Part shown: one piece after another, positions 1 through 7,441 of the stretch | Numbering within the stretch: position 1 is the first letter of the stretch | How the letters are laid out: each line of letters begins with the position of its first letter | DNA from: Lentisphaerota bacterium | Lineage (GTDB): Bacteria; Verrucomicrobiota; Lentisphaeria; Oligosphaerales; Oligosphaeraceae | Assembly (NCBI GenBank): GCA_012800565.1 | Contig: JAAZIZ010000121.1 | Coordinates: 1 to 17,490 of the forward strand | Reading direction: 5' to 3' | Length of the DNA: 17,490 nt | The notes under the pieces: generated by a model | What the model was told of the DNA's origin: nothing | The model's database searches: none | Seen by the model: only the letters and a program-made list of their open reading frames with translations | Program-made: the position numbers and the translations under genes

Positions 1-19
1 AGTGAACCCGGATAAGCCG

Positions 20-61
20 ATTTTTTAACCACGAACCACACGAAAAGGCACAAAAATTTTT
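20..61. repeat. Degenerate ACCACGAA/ACCACACGAA intergenic repeat
   Basis: An AT-flanked stretch reads ACCACGA, then ACCACACGAAAA, then GGCACAAAAA, between T-rich tracts. It looks like degenerate tandem units of a short ACCACNCGAA-type motif. Motifs of this kind are, from memory, scattered between genes in uncultured PVC-group and related genomes. No open reading frame or known site overlaps it. I see only this one copy in the window, so calling it a dispersed repeat is inference. Confidence 0.35.
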
Positions 62-152
62 TATAGGGTTGCTGCTTCGACGGATGAACCTGCTCCGGCG
101 AAATCCTAGTGTGCCAAGGACGGCTCTGCTGAGTTGCGTCGGAGGCGATATG

Positions 153-203
153 GAGTGCGGCGGCTTGCCGCCGCTTTGAAAGCGGGAGCTTGCTCCCGCA
201 CTC
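153..203. repeat. REP-like twin-hairpin palindromic element
   Basis: The element is built symmetrically: GAGT (153-156), an 18-nt perfect palindrome GCGGCGGCTTGCCGCCGC (157-174), the self-complementary linker TTTGAAA (175-181), a second 18-nt palindrome GCGGGAGCTTGCTCCCGC (182-199), then ACTC (200-203), which pairs with the opening GAGT. The whole can fold as a two-leaf cruciform. It has no T-run, so it is not a simple terminator. The design resembles REP/BIME elements moved by RAYT (TnpA-REP) enzymes, and similar intergenic repeats are, from memory, frequent in Verrucomicrobia/Lentisphaerae. No RAYT gene lies in the window. Confidence 0.7.
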
Positions 204-265
204 AGGAAGCCCGTGCATCGTCCCCAAGAGCGGTTGCGCCACTTTTTAAACCTGCACTGTACGCA

Positions 266-294
266 CTGGTAATTTTGGGAAACTGTGCTACATT
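266..294 (+). promoter_or_regulatory. Putative rpsD promoter (extended -10)
   Basis: TGCTACATT (286-294) matches an extended -10 element (TGnTAnnnT). A weak -35-like CTGGTA (266-271) lies 17 nt upstream of the -10 hexamer. The predicted start, around 300, would give an rpsD leader of about 125 nt. This is a visual match only. Confidence 0.3.
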
Positions 295-322
295 AAAAAA
301 TTTACGACCCGGAATAGTCGCC

Positions 323-355
323 TCCGTAAGACAGCTTGCGGACTTCGGCATTTTT
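323..355 (+). promoter_or_regulatory. rpsD leader hairpin, possible autoregulatory element
   Basis: TCCGTAAG (323-330) and CTTGCGGA (335-342) form an 8-bp stem with one G-U pair around the loop ACAG. It is followed by CTTCGGCA and a run of five T (351-355), 70 nt before the rpsD start. The U-run is about 8 nt from the stem, so it is a poor intrinsic terminator but a plausible leader structure. Free S4 is known to repress its own mRNA in E. coli (alpha operon) and in B. subtilis (rpsD). Assigning that role here is inference. Confidence 0.3.
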
Positions 356-425
356 AAGAGGATGCGGAGATGGGTTGAATTGGCGGCAACGAGTAAAGCG
401 GGGCGGAAACAAGAAAGGGACGAAG

Positions 426-1097
426 ATGGCAGAAGCAGCTGCAAAAAAGAGTGCCGGCAAAGGTGCAAAACACACCTTGTGCAGACGTATTGGGCAATGT
501 ATCTGGGGTATGGCGAACTGCCCGACAAACAGCCGTACGGTGAAAAAGTCAGATGGCCGGGAAGACACTTCGACCCCGCGCGCTTATCCCGCCGGTCAGC
601 ATGGCCCGAACAAGCGGCGAACCAAATTATCGACCTATGGCGAATTGCTGCTTGAGAAGCAGAAATTGAAAGCCTTTTACGATCTTACTGAGCATCAGCT
701 CCGTTTCATTTATCAGAAATCCAAAGTCGGTGAAGGTACGACCGGCGACAAACTGATCCGGAATTTGGAAATGCGCCTTATGAGCGTCGTTTTCCGTAGT
801 GGCCTGGCTAAGACGATCTGGGCCGCCCGTCAGCTGGTTTCGCATCGACATGTTCTGGTTGACGGCAAGATTGTTGACCGTGCCAGTTATCGGTTGAAAC
901 CCGGCCAGGTGATTTCAATCAATGCGCAGCGTTCACCTGTGATCTGCGAAATTGCCAAAGGGAACGATGCGGTTGTTCCGGATTATCTGCAGAAAGACCA
1001 GGAAGCCTGCAAAGTCACGGTTGCTAGAGAGCCGCTCCCGGAAGAAATCAAAGTCGATGTCAATATCATGAAAGTTATCGAGTTCTACGCCCGGTAA
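426..1097 (+). CDS. rpsD: 30S ribosomal protein S4
   Basis: S4 is a primary 16S rRNA-binding protein that starts 30S assembly and helps maintain decoding accuracy. The 223-aa product has the typical PRAYPAGQHG segment near residue 55, an N-terminal S4 domain, the S4 RNA-binding fold from about residue 114 to 175 (RSGLA, ARQLVSHRHVLVDG, SYRLKPGQ), and the family C-terminal VIEFYAR. The ATG at 426 is chosen over an in-frame ATG at 336 because AAGGGA lies just upstream and the protein then has a sensible length. Residues 16-32 hold H16, C19, C25 and C32, which could bind zinc, but the spacing differs from the usual CxxC-type S4. The gene is monocistronic, not beside rpoA or rpsK. A lysine- and alanine-rich tail of about 15 residues precedes the first Cys. 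Confidence 0.97.
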   Translation: MAEAAAKKSAGKGAKHTLCRRIGQCIWGMANCPTNSRTVKKSDGREDTSTPRAYPAGQHGPNKRRTKLSTYGELLLEKQKLKAFYDLTEHQLRFIYQKSKVGEGTTGDKLIRNLEMRLMSVVFRSGLAKTIWAARQLVSHRHVLVDGKIVDRASYRLKPGQVISINAQRSPVICEIAKGNDAVVPDYLQKDQEACKVTVAREPLPEEIKVDVNIMKVIEFYAR

Positions 1098-1115
1098 TTA
1101 CAGATTAGTATTCTC

Positions 1116-1146
1116 AAACCGCCCGGATAACACCCCCGGGTGGTTT
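1116..1146 (+). terminator. Hairpin after rpsD (weak terminator)
   Basis: AAACCGCCCGG (1116-1126) pairs with CCGGGTGGTTT (1136-1146) over 11 positions with one G-U pair, 19 nt after the rpsD stop. No U-run follows (GAAAGGTTATC), so it may act as an mRNA 3' end protector or a processing site before the tRNA rather than as an efficient rho-independent terminator. Confidence 0.45.
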
Positions 1147-1175
1147 GAAAGGTTATCTTACCAAATATATGTGCC

Positions 1176-1252
<77 letters not shown>

Positions 1253-1260
1253 AGTTTACA

Positions 1261-1293
1261 AGCCGCTGAAATATTTCAGCGGCTTTCTTATTT
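1261..1293 (+). terminator. Rho-independent terminator after tRNA-Arg
   Basis: A perfect 24-nt palindrome, AGCCGCTGAAAT followed by ATTTCAGCGGCT, is followed by TTCTTATTT. It starts 8 nt after the tRNA CCA. It ends only about 25 nt before the next start codon, so it could also act as an attenuator for the downstream gene. Confidence 0.8.
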
Positions 1294-1317
1294 AACCGGC
1301 AAAACTGAGGTATTGTA

Positions 1318-2766
1318 ATGAGCACTCCGCAAGTTGCGATTCTTACGTCTCTGCCCCAGGACTCTCTGATTCTGCATGCCGTAGTAAACCGCCTGTTGGC
1401 CAACCAGGTCAACTTCACAGGCTATCGGGAGAACCGCATCCCCACGGAATTCAGCGCCGACTTGCTGAAGTCCCAACTGCTGCTGCTGGACAAGGGCAGC
1501 CTGGACCGCCTGACCGCTGAGCAGCTGGCTGAAGTGGAGCGTTTTGCCCTGGAGAAACACGTCTCTTTCTATGATCAGATCGGCAATGACCCGAATGATC
1601 GCACAGTCATCAACTGCCTGACTGAAATCTCAATCAACGGCGCCCTGGCCTACAGCGGGGTACACAGCGACGGAGAGGCCATGCCATCTCAGGACTTGGC
1701 CGTAACCCTGGACTTTGTGGCAGACTACTGCCGGACCTACCTGCAGGGCAATCCGGCTTTCAATGAATTCACGCTGCACAATCTGCGCGGCCTGGAATGC
1801 ATTGCCGAATCGCGTTTCGGCAATGGCTCCAAGGAATATCTGGAGATTATGACGGCGCTGTTTTCCCGCCAGGACGAGTACGCGCTTCCGCCCAATCATG
1901 ACGTCCTCTCCGCCTGGAGCTACGCCTACCGGCATTACCAGCTCACCGGCGAACGGCGCTTCGCTGAGGCAATGCTGAGAGTCCTGGACCGCACCATCGC
2001 CGCCCGTCCGCGTATTGCCGGCGGCCTGCTGGGCGGCGCCGGCTTCCAGGCCGATCCCCTGGGACGCCATTGTTCGCCGCCTGGAGCGCTGGGCAGTAAT
2101 CGGGTACGCGGGCAAGGCGTGTATACCGAGCTGATGCATTTCCATGGCGGAGTGCTGGCAGCGGCAACAGCCTACTCCGGCGATGAGAAATACCTAAACG
2201 AGGCGATGCAGCTGGTCCGCTATCTGCGGGAGCATAACTGCGATCCGCAGGATCACCTGCCCTGGCATTTCACCATCCAGGGACAAAGCCGGGGCAGCAA
2301 ATGGGGACGAGGCGCAGCCCACATCCTCTGGGGATTGGACCTGATGCTGAGATTCTTTCCGGAAATGCCCGCCGACTGCCGGCAGGAAATATTGGACTGG
2401 GTCGAGTATCTGGGCGAAGGGCTGCTGGCCTGCCAGCGTCCGGACGGCCTCTGGCACAACATCCTTGACCAGAAAGCATCCGCCCCTGATACCTCCTGCA
2501 CAATGTGCTTCCTGGCTGTATATTCCCGCCTCCTGAATCAAGGCTGGCTGCCAGTGCCAAAATACCGCAATATGCTGCGGCTGGCCGGAAAGGCAATGCT
2601 GCGGATGTGCTACCGCGGCGGTTTTGCCGAGAACTGTTCCGGCACCGGTTTTGCCCTGAGCCAAGACTACTATATCCGCCGGCCCCACAATTTCCGCATG
2701 AGCGGTCAGCTGGCGCTGGCGCTGGTAGAGGCGGACCGGCTGTTGGGGGACAGTCAGTCTTGGTGA
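1318..2766 (+). CDS. GH88/GH105-like (alpha/alpha)6-barrel protein
   Basis: The 482-aa product resembles unsaturated glucuronyl/rhamnogalacturonyl hydrolases (GH88/GH105), which remove unsaturated uronic acids left by polysaccharide lyases. Matching signatures in the C-terminal two thirds are TGERRFAEAM (about 210-219), GDEKYLNEAM (288-297), KWGRGAAHILWGL (328-340), DGLWHNILD (376-384) and DTSCTMCFLAVYSRLLNQG (391-409), the last resembling the GH105 TSxSAMFAYAL segment. The first 115 or so residues form a separate Rossmann-like segment (QVAILTSLP, LLLLDKG) that I do not recognise. The position where GH105 enzymes carry the general acid in WxDxLYM reads YTELMH (269-274), so catalysis is uncertain. 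No signal peptide is seen, so it is probably cytoplasmic. GAGG upstream supports the ATG at 1318. It stands alone between tRNA-Arg and rnpB with no room for its own promoter after the terminator. Confidence 0.7.
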   Translation: MSTPQVAILTSLPQDSLILHAVVNRLLANQVNFTGYRENRIPTEFSADLLKSQLLLLDKGSLDRLTAEQLAEVERFALEKHVSFYDQIGNDPNDRTVINCLTEISINGALAYSGVHSDGEAMPSQDLAVTLDFVADYCRTYLQGNPAFNEFTLHNLRGLECIAESRFGNGSKEYLEIMTALFSRQDEYALPPNHDVLSAWSYAYRHYQLTGERRFAEAMLRVLDRTIAARPRIAGGLLGGAGFQADPLGRHCSPPGALGSNRVRGQGVYTELMHFHGGVLAAATAYSGDEKYLNEAMQLVRYLREHNCDPQDHLPWHFTIQGQSRGSKWGRGAAHILWGLDLMLRFFPEMPADCRQEILDWVEYLGEGLLACQRPDGLWHNILDQKASAPDTSCTMCFLAVYSRLLNQGWLPVPKYRNMLRLAGKAMLRMCYRGGFAENCSGTGFALSQDYYIRRPHNFRMSGQLALALVEADRLLGDSQSW

Positions 2767-2799
2767 TTGCCCCTGATTGCCAGGCGTCGCTGCAACCAG

Positions 2800-2849
2800 C
2801 CCGGTTCCATGCCAAATGCCAAACACAACCGAGATGCTTAAGAACCGGG
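2800..2849 (+). repeat. Inverted repeat in the gap before rnpB
   Basis: CCCGGTTC (2800-2807) is exactly complementary to GAACCGGG (2842-2849), enclosing 34 nt. A smaller hairpin, ATTGC-TCTCG-GCAAT (2862-2876), follows. No T-run follows either stem. They may protect the 3' end of the preceding mRNA or be chance structure. The rest of the gap (2767-2918) is AT-rich toward its end. Confidence 0.35.
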
Positions 2850-2875
2850 AATCGGCTGATAATTGCTCTCGGCAA

Positions 2876-2906
2876 TAGCATTTACCGTACCGTGATATTA
2901 TATTAT
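2876..2906 (+). promoter_or_regulatory. Probable rnpB promoter region
   Basis: An AT-rich block GATATTATATTATTG (2894-2908) contains -10-like hexamers TATATT (2899-2904) and TATTAT (2901-2906), 13-18 nt before the predicted RNase P RNA 5' end. The best-spaced -35 candidate, TAGCAT (2876-2881), is poor. The block contrasts with the GC-rich surroundings, and a stable RNA gene needs a promoter here. Confidence 0.35.
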
Positions 2907-2918
2907 TGTTTTGATTTT

Positions 2919-3276
2919 GCAGCTTCGACGGACGGCCGCTCCGCTTCAGCGGGGAGGAAAGTCCGGACACCACAGAGCAGGAAGTCCGGTTGAAAGACCG
3001 GATGTCGCGGTCCAGATGCCGCGGCCAGGAAAGCGCAACAGAAAACAAACCGCCTTTCGGGGTAAGGGTGAAAAGGTGGGGTAAGAGCCCACCGCGTCCG
3101 GAGGTGACTCCGACGGCAGTGCAAGCCCCTTCCGGTGCAAGACCAAATAGGGAACAACGGTGTTGCTCGCACCATGGCCTAATCAGCCGCAGTTCCGGGT
3201 ATCGGTCGCATAGATGAATGGTCGTCACCCCCGCGTCATTGCAGGGGCACAGAATCCGGCTTACAGGCGAAGCTGC
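2919..3276 (+). ncRNA. rnpB: RNase P RNA, bacterial class A
   Basis: This is the catalytic RNA that removes 5' leaders from pre-tRNAs. Conserved cores are readable in order: GGGGAGGAAAGTCCGGAC (about 2950-2967), GCGCAACAGAAAACAAACCGCC, GGTAAGGGTGAAAAGGTGGGG, GTAAGAGCCCACCG, AAGACCAAATAGGGAAC, ATAGATGAATGGTCGTC and ACAGAATCCGGCTTAC (about 3250-3265). The ends are set by the P1 helix: GCAGCTTCG (2919-2927) pairs perfectly with CGAAGCTGC (3268-3276). TTTTT follows directly, so transcription probably ends just after P1. Open reading frames across this stretch on both strands are not genes. Confidence 0.96.
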
Positions 3277-3281
3277 TTTTT
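3268..3281 (+). terminator. U-tract after rnpB P1 helix
   Basis: The 3' strand of rnpB helix P1 is followed immediately by TTTTT (3277-3281). Because P1 closes the whole RNA, this is not a classical local hairpin terminator, but the U-run marks the likely 3' end. The following 136 nt up to ptsP hold only a small imperfect hairpin (CAGGA/TCCTG, about 3375-3390) and the ptsP ribosome binding site. Confidence 0.45.
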
Positions 3282-3417
3282 ATCCTCCGGTCAGTGTCTT
3301 TACCCCGGCAGGAAGAGAATTTACTGGCGACGGCATCTGAAGAGAAAGAGGGATAACGGGTGAATCAGAGCCGCCAGGATGTTTTCCTGACGCCAGCGTT
3401 TTCGGGAGGACCGAGAA

Positions 3418-5778
3418 ATGCGCGAAGAAAAACTGCAATTAGTCAGCGATGTGTGCGAACTAATCGCACATGCATCAGAATCAGACCTGAACAAGACCCT
3501 GATGCAGATTGTCAAGCTTATCGGCGAGGCTCTGCATGCGAAAGTCGTGCTGATTTGCCTGCAAGAAGATGCCTATACGCCTCTGCGCCTGGTTGCCGAC
3601 TACGGACTGTATTTCTCTGAACGGCAGTCTTTCACGACCCAGAAAACCATCACTGAGGCGGCTTTTCAGCGCCAGAAGACTATCAATATCCCTTTCTGCT
3701 CGCCCTATGCCAGCCGCAGTACCATTCCGACTACTTTGCTGGCCAGAATCAACAGCCTGCTGGTGGTGCCACTGCTGGCCTGCGGCAAAGCTATCGGCAC
3801 CCTGAGCATAGGCCGGACCAGCAAGCAGGTTTTCCCCGGCAAGATGGTAAGTATCTGTGAAAGCCTCGCCACACCGCTGGCGACTTTCTGCCAGAACATT
3901 TTGCTGACTCAGCAGATTAATGCGGTCCAAGCCGAAGCCGCAAACGAGCAGTCCCATTCTGGCACTGGCGAAACCTCCGACAATGGCGTGCGCATGTTCC
4001 GAGGCAGACCGGTAGTCCCCGGGGTCAGCAGTGGTAGTGCAATGGTTCTGGCTCCGCTGGAATCGCTGGAGATTCTGGAGTTGCAGAAGAGCAACAATCC
4101 CTCCGGGGAGCGGGAATTGCTGCGCGAAGCCATCCAGGAAGTCAAAACCTCGCTGAAGAAAATCACGGCTGAGGTAGAGAACATCCTGACCGAGGCCGAT
4201 GTGTCGATTTTTGCCATCTACCAGCAGTTGCTTGAAGATGTCACCTTGCATGAGATGATCAACAAGTACCTGCAGGCAAACTATTCCCTGGACAGTTCCC
4301 TGAGCCTTACTTTCAAGGACTTAAGCGACACCTACGAAAAAATTGAGGATGAGTATCTGCGGGAACGCCTGTTCGACATCAAGGACGTGCTGCTGCGCCT
4401 GAAGAACGCCGCAGCCAGCATTCGCAACGGCCAGCAGTCCCAAGACCGTCTGACGGAAGAAAAACCGTCCCGGCCGGAACGCAAGATCATTCTGGTGGCG
4501 CGGGAGCTTCTTCCCACTCAGCTGATTGCCTCGCCCTTGAAAAATGTCAACGGCATCGTCTGCGAAAGCGGCGGGCAGACCTCGCATGCCGCGATTCTCG
4601 CCAAGGCCCTGCGCATTCCGATGCTGATTGGCATCAAGGAACTGCCTGATATCGTCAGGTCCGGCGACAAAATCCTGCTGGACTGCCAGGCCGGGCTGTG
4701 TTACCTGCATCCCACTACCGAGCTGATCAAACAATACGCCCAGCCGCTGGTCCAGTCGCGGAAAATGCGTGTTTCTGCTCTGCCTGTCGATGACTGCCCG
4801 GTGGATGACTCTCCCCGCACTCAAGACGGAGCGGTGGTGCATTTAAGCGGCAATATCACTTTGTTCAGCGAGCTGCCGACCCTGCACAGCATGGGTGTAC
4901 GGAATATCGGTCTGTACCGTACTGAATTCATGTTCATGATCCGCAACAATATGCCGGATGAGGATGAGCAGGTCCGCATCATATCCCGTCTGGTCAAGGC
5001 TGCCAAAGGCAGCCCGGTCACGATCCGGGCCCTGGACATTGGTGGTGACAAGCCCTTGCCCTACGTCGATTGGGGCCAGGAGGCAAACCCCAGCCTGGGT
5101 TGGCGCGGGTTGCGCTTCCTGCTCTCCAATCCGGCGTTTATGCATACTCAACTGCGGGCTATTTTGCGCACTACAGTACTGGGACCGGTAAATCTGCTCT
5201 TCCCCATGGTCGCCGACAAGCAAGACCTGCTGCTGGCCCAGCAGGCGCTGCTGGAAGCCAAGCACAGCCTGCTGAAAGACGGCCTGCCTTTTGCTGACAA
5301 CTGCCCCGTAGGCATTATGCTGGAGGTTCCTTCGGCGGTTTTCAGCCTTGATAAGCTGCTGCCGGAGGTTGATTTCATTAGCATTGGCACTAACGATCTG
5401 GTGCAATATCTGTTTGCAGTTGATCGTGGTAATGCCCGGGTAAACCATTGGTTCCGGCAAACCCACCCCATTGTTCTGCGGATATTACGCCAGTTGTGCC
5501 GCGAGGTCGCCCGCTTCCCCGGGAAACGTCTGTCCCTCTGCGGTGAACTGGCCGGAATGGCCCGGGCGCTGCCTTTGCTGCTGGGGGCCGGGTTGCGCGA
5601 ACTGAGTATGAATGCCAATTCCATTCCGGCAGTACGCGATTACGTCGGCAAGTTGAATATTGATGAATGCGAGTCCTTATGGGAAAAAGCCAGCAACTGC
5701 GATTCTGACACTGAAGTCCAGCGTCTGCTGGATGAAATGATGCATCAGAAAGTAATGAGCCAGTATCCATCCACGTAG
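3418..5778 (+). CDS. ptsP: PtsP-type phosphoenolpyruvate-protein phosphotransferase (GAF + enzyme I)
   Basis: The protein takes phosphate from phosphoenolpyruvate and passes it to an HPr-like carrier at the head of a PTS chain. An N-terminal GAF sensor domain, as in the nitrogen PTS (EI-Ntr), makes the regulatory type likely. Order in the 786 aa: GAF about 1-160, linker, PTS-EI N-terminal domain from residue 193 (FRGRPVVPGVSSGSA), phosphohistidine domain with SGGQTSHAAILAKAL (phospho-His390), then the PEP-binding TIM barrel with GLYRTEFMFM, ALDIGGDKPLPY, GTNDLVQYLFAVDR and LSLCGELAGMA (catalytic Cys708). All key residues are present. GGGAGGA (3404-3410) lies 7 nt before the ATG. It follows rnpB and is 53 nt upstream of the homocysteine cassette. 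No HPr/NPr or EIIA gene lies in the window, so its partners are elsewhere. Classic EI lacks the GAF domain. Confidence 0.95.
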   Translation: MREEKLQLVSDVCELIAHASESDLNKTLMQIVKLIGEALHAKVVLICLQEDAYTPLRLVADYGLYFSERQSFTTQKTITEAAFQRQKTINIPFCSPYASRSTIPTTLLARINSLLVVPLLACGKAIGTLSIGRTSKQVFPGKMVSICESLATPLATFCQNILLTQQINAVQAEAANEQSHSGTGETSDNGVRMFRGRPVVPGVSSGSAMVLAPLESLEILELQKSNNPSGERELLREAIQEVKTSLKKITAEVENILTEADVSIFAIYQQLLEDVTLHEMINKYLQANYSLDSSLSLTFKDLSDTYEKIEDEYLRERLFDIKDVLLRLKNAAASIRNGQQSQDRLTEEKPSRPERKIILVARELLPTQLIASPLKNVNGIVCESGGQTSHAAILAKALRIPMLIGIKELPDIVRSGDKILLDCQAGLCYLHPTTELIKQYAQPLVQSRKMRVSALPVDDCPVDDSPRTQDGAVVHLSGNITLFSELPTLHSMGVRNIGLYRTEFMFMIRNNMPDEDEQVRIISRLVKAAKGSPVTIRALDIGGDKPLPYVDWGQEANPSLGWRGLRFLLSNPAFMHTQLRAILRTTVLGPVNLLFPMVADKQDLLLAQQALLEAKHSLLKDGLPFADNCPVGIMLEVPSAVFSLDKLLPEVDFISIGTNDLVQYLFAVDRGNARVNHWFRQTHPIVLRILRQLCREVARFPGKRLSLCGELAGMARALPLLLGAGLRELSMNANSIPAVRDYVGKLNIDECESLWEKASNCDSDTEVQRLLDEMMHQKVMSQYPST

Positions 5779-5831
5779 CCCGCTCGGTTGTCACCCCGCG
5801 GTTTTCCCCGGTCTCAGGCAAGAGTGTAAAA

Positions 5832-7022
5832 ATGCGAACATACAAAGAAATCAATGACAAGATCGCCTCCGGCAAAGCCGTGGTGCTGACCGCTGAAGAG
5901 ATCATTGATTATGTCGATCGCAAGGGCGAAGACAAAGCCCTGGCCGAGGTCGATGTAGTCACTACAGCCACTTTCGGACCGATGTGCTCCTCAGGCTGCT
6001 TTCTGAATTTCGGCCAGTGCGTGCCCAAAATCCGCATCTCCGAGTGCACGATCGACGGTGTGATGGCCTACAGCGGACTGGCGGCGGTGGATGTTTTTCT
6101 GGGTGCGACCCAGCTCAGGGTGAATGCCCCGGCCAACCTGACTTTCCCCGGCGAATTCTCTTTCGGCGGTGCACACGTGATTGAGAAGCTGGTGGCTGGC
6201 GAGATGGTGGAGGTCATTGCCACTTCCTACGGTACCCAGGAATATCCCCGGCGGGAGCTGCGCACGGAAGTCTGCATCCATGACTTGAACCAGGCCATTA
6301 TGGTCAATCCACGCAACTGCTACCAAAACTACAACGTGGCAGTAAACTGTTCCGAGAAGCGATTGTATACATATTTGGGGCAGCTGGAGCCCAATATGCA
6401 GAATGCCAGCTACTGTTCAGCCGGACAGCTCTCGCCCTTGTTGAACGACCCCTGGTACGAGACCATCGGCATCGGCACGGCAGTCTGGCTGGCAGGCTCC
6501 CACGGCCATGTGTATGCGGAAGGCACTCAGCATTTCCCCACCTGCCAACGCAGCCCAAACGGCGTGCCTATGGAGGGTGCAGGGACATTGGGCCTGACCG
6601 CAGACATGAAGCAGATGCAACGCAAATATGTGCGTGGCTGCAGTTTTCGCGGCTATGGTGTCTCCCTGGCCCTCGGAATAGGCATCCCCATACCGATACT
6701 CAATCAGCGCATTCTCCGGCAGGTCTGCGTGCGGGACAGTGAGATTCTCGCGCCGATCACCGACTACAGCCTGGATTATCCGATGAAGACCGGCCGGGTA
6801 CTCGGATACGCCAATTACGAACAACTCAAATCCGGCCAGATTGAGCTGAACGGGCACAAGATTGCGACCAGCTCGCTGTCGTCATACTCCTTGGCCCTGG
6901 AAATTGCCGAGCTGCTCAAAGCCGAGATCAGCAAAGGCAAATTCCTGCTCTCAGAGCCCTCGCAGCTGCTGCCCCGGGAGCAATTCTCCAAGCCCTTTCC
7001 GATCAGGGAGAAAACATTATGA
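5832..7022 (+). CDS. DUF39 homocysteine biosynthesis protein (HcyBio family)
   Basis: The 396-aa product belongs to DUF39/COG1900. In Methanosarcina acetivorans a member (MA1821) with its ferredoxin partner is needed to make homocysteine from aspartate semialdehyde and sulfide. Family motifs seen: TFGPMCSSGCFLNFG (48-61, with the conserved Cys52), MAYSGLAAVDVFLGAT (78-93), FGGAHVIEKLVAGE (111-124), PRNCYQNYNVAVNCS, YTYLGQLEPN, LSPLLNDP, IGIGTAVWLAG and AEGTQHFPTC. The length is typical. The motif I recall as YGTDCYP reads YGTQEYP (133-139), so a second important Cys is apparently lost. The segment after the first motif (GQCVPKIRI) also differs from the usual GHxDPPIKM. The start follows only a weak ribosome site. 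The stop overlaps the next start as ATGA (7019-7022), showing tight co-translation with the ferredoxin. Confidence 0.88.
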   Translation: MRTYKEINDKIASGKAVVLTAEEIIDYVDRKGEDKALAEVDVVTTATFGPMCSSGCFLNFGQCVPKIRISECTIDGVMAYSGLAAVDVFLGATQLRVNAPANLTFPGEFSFGGAHVIEKLVAGEMVEVIATSYGTQEYPRRELRTEVCIHDLNQAIMVNPRNCYQNYNVAVNCSEKRLYTYLGQLEPNMQNASYCSAGQLSPLLNDPWYETIGIGTAVWLAGSHGHVYAEGTQHFPTCQRSPNGVPMEGAGTLGLTADMKQMQRKYVRGCSFRGYGVSLALGIGIPIPILNQRILRQVCVRDSEILAPITDYSLDYPMKTGRVLGYANYEQLKSGQIELNGHKIATSSLSSYSLALEIAELLKAEISKGKFLLSEPSQLLPREQFSKPFPIREKTL

Positions 7023-7429
7023 AATCAGAGAAGATTCTCCTGCGTTTTCCCAAGACGGAGACTGGCAAGCCCATTGTCTACCAGCTCATCAAGGACTACA
7101 ATCTGGTAGTGAACATCTACGTTGCCAAAGTGACTCAGGACAAAGAGGGCTATCTGGTAGTAAATCTGACCGGTGAGGAAGCAGACCTGGCCCGGGGCAA
7201 AGCATTCCTGTGCGGCATGCAGGTGCAAGTGGAATCGGTCGAGAACGGCATCTTGCGCGACAACAACCTCTGCACTCACTGCGGCAACTGCGTCAGCCAC
7301 TGCCCCACTAACGCTCTGCATATCGCCGACCGCAGGACTATGCAGGTAGATCTGGATCAGTCGCTTTGCATCTCCTGCTCGCTGTGCACCACCAATTGCC
7401 CCTTTGGAGCCTGCACCTCGGTGTTATAA
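7019..7429 (+). CDS. NIL domain / 2[4Fe-4S] ferredoxin, partner of DUF39
   Basis: The 136-aa protein starts with a NIL domain (about 1-75, a ferredoxin-like fold also found in methionine ABC transporters). It ends with two cluster motifs: CTHCGNCVSHCP (C85, C88, C91, C95) and CISCSLCTTNCP (C117, C120, C123, C127). It matches MA1822 of M. acetivorans in layout, the electron-transfer partner of the DUF39 protein in homocysteine synthesis. It probably delivers electrons or handles sulfur for the DUF39 enzyme in the cytoplasm. It overlaps the DUF39 gene by 4 nt and is 12 nt upstream of UPF0280. All eight cluster cysteines are intact. Oxygen-sensitive clusters fit an anaerobic host. Confidence 0.92.
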   Translation: MKSEKILLRFPKTETGKPIVYQLIKDYNLVVNIYVAKVTQDKEGYLVVNLTGEEADLARGKAFLCGMQVQVESVENGILRDNNLCTHCGNCVSHCPTNALHIADRRTMQVDLDQSLCISCSLCTTNCPFGACTSVL

Positions 7430-7441
7430 GCGCCGCTTGCC

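Noticed and set aside
134..655. Open frame upstream of and overlapping rpsD
   Set aside because: It runs through the twin-hairpin repeat and the rpsD leader into rpsD in another frame, and its product has no recognisable motif.
2903..3228. Several open frames on both strands around rnpB
   Set aside because: They cover the RNase P RNA gene, whose conserved cores and P1 pairing explain the sequence.
2194..3228. A 344-aa minus-strand open frame across the GH105-like gene and rnpB
   Set aside because: It spans two well-supported plus-strand genes and encodes no recognisable domain.
5779..5831. SAM- or cobalamin-type riboswitch before the sulfur cassette
   Set aside because: The gap is only 53 nt and shows no conserved riboswitch core.
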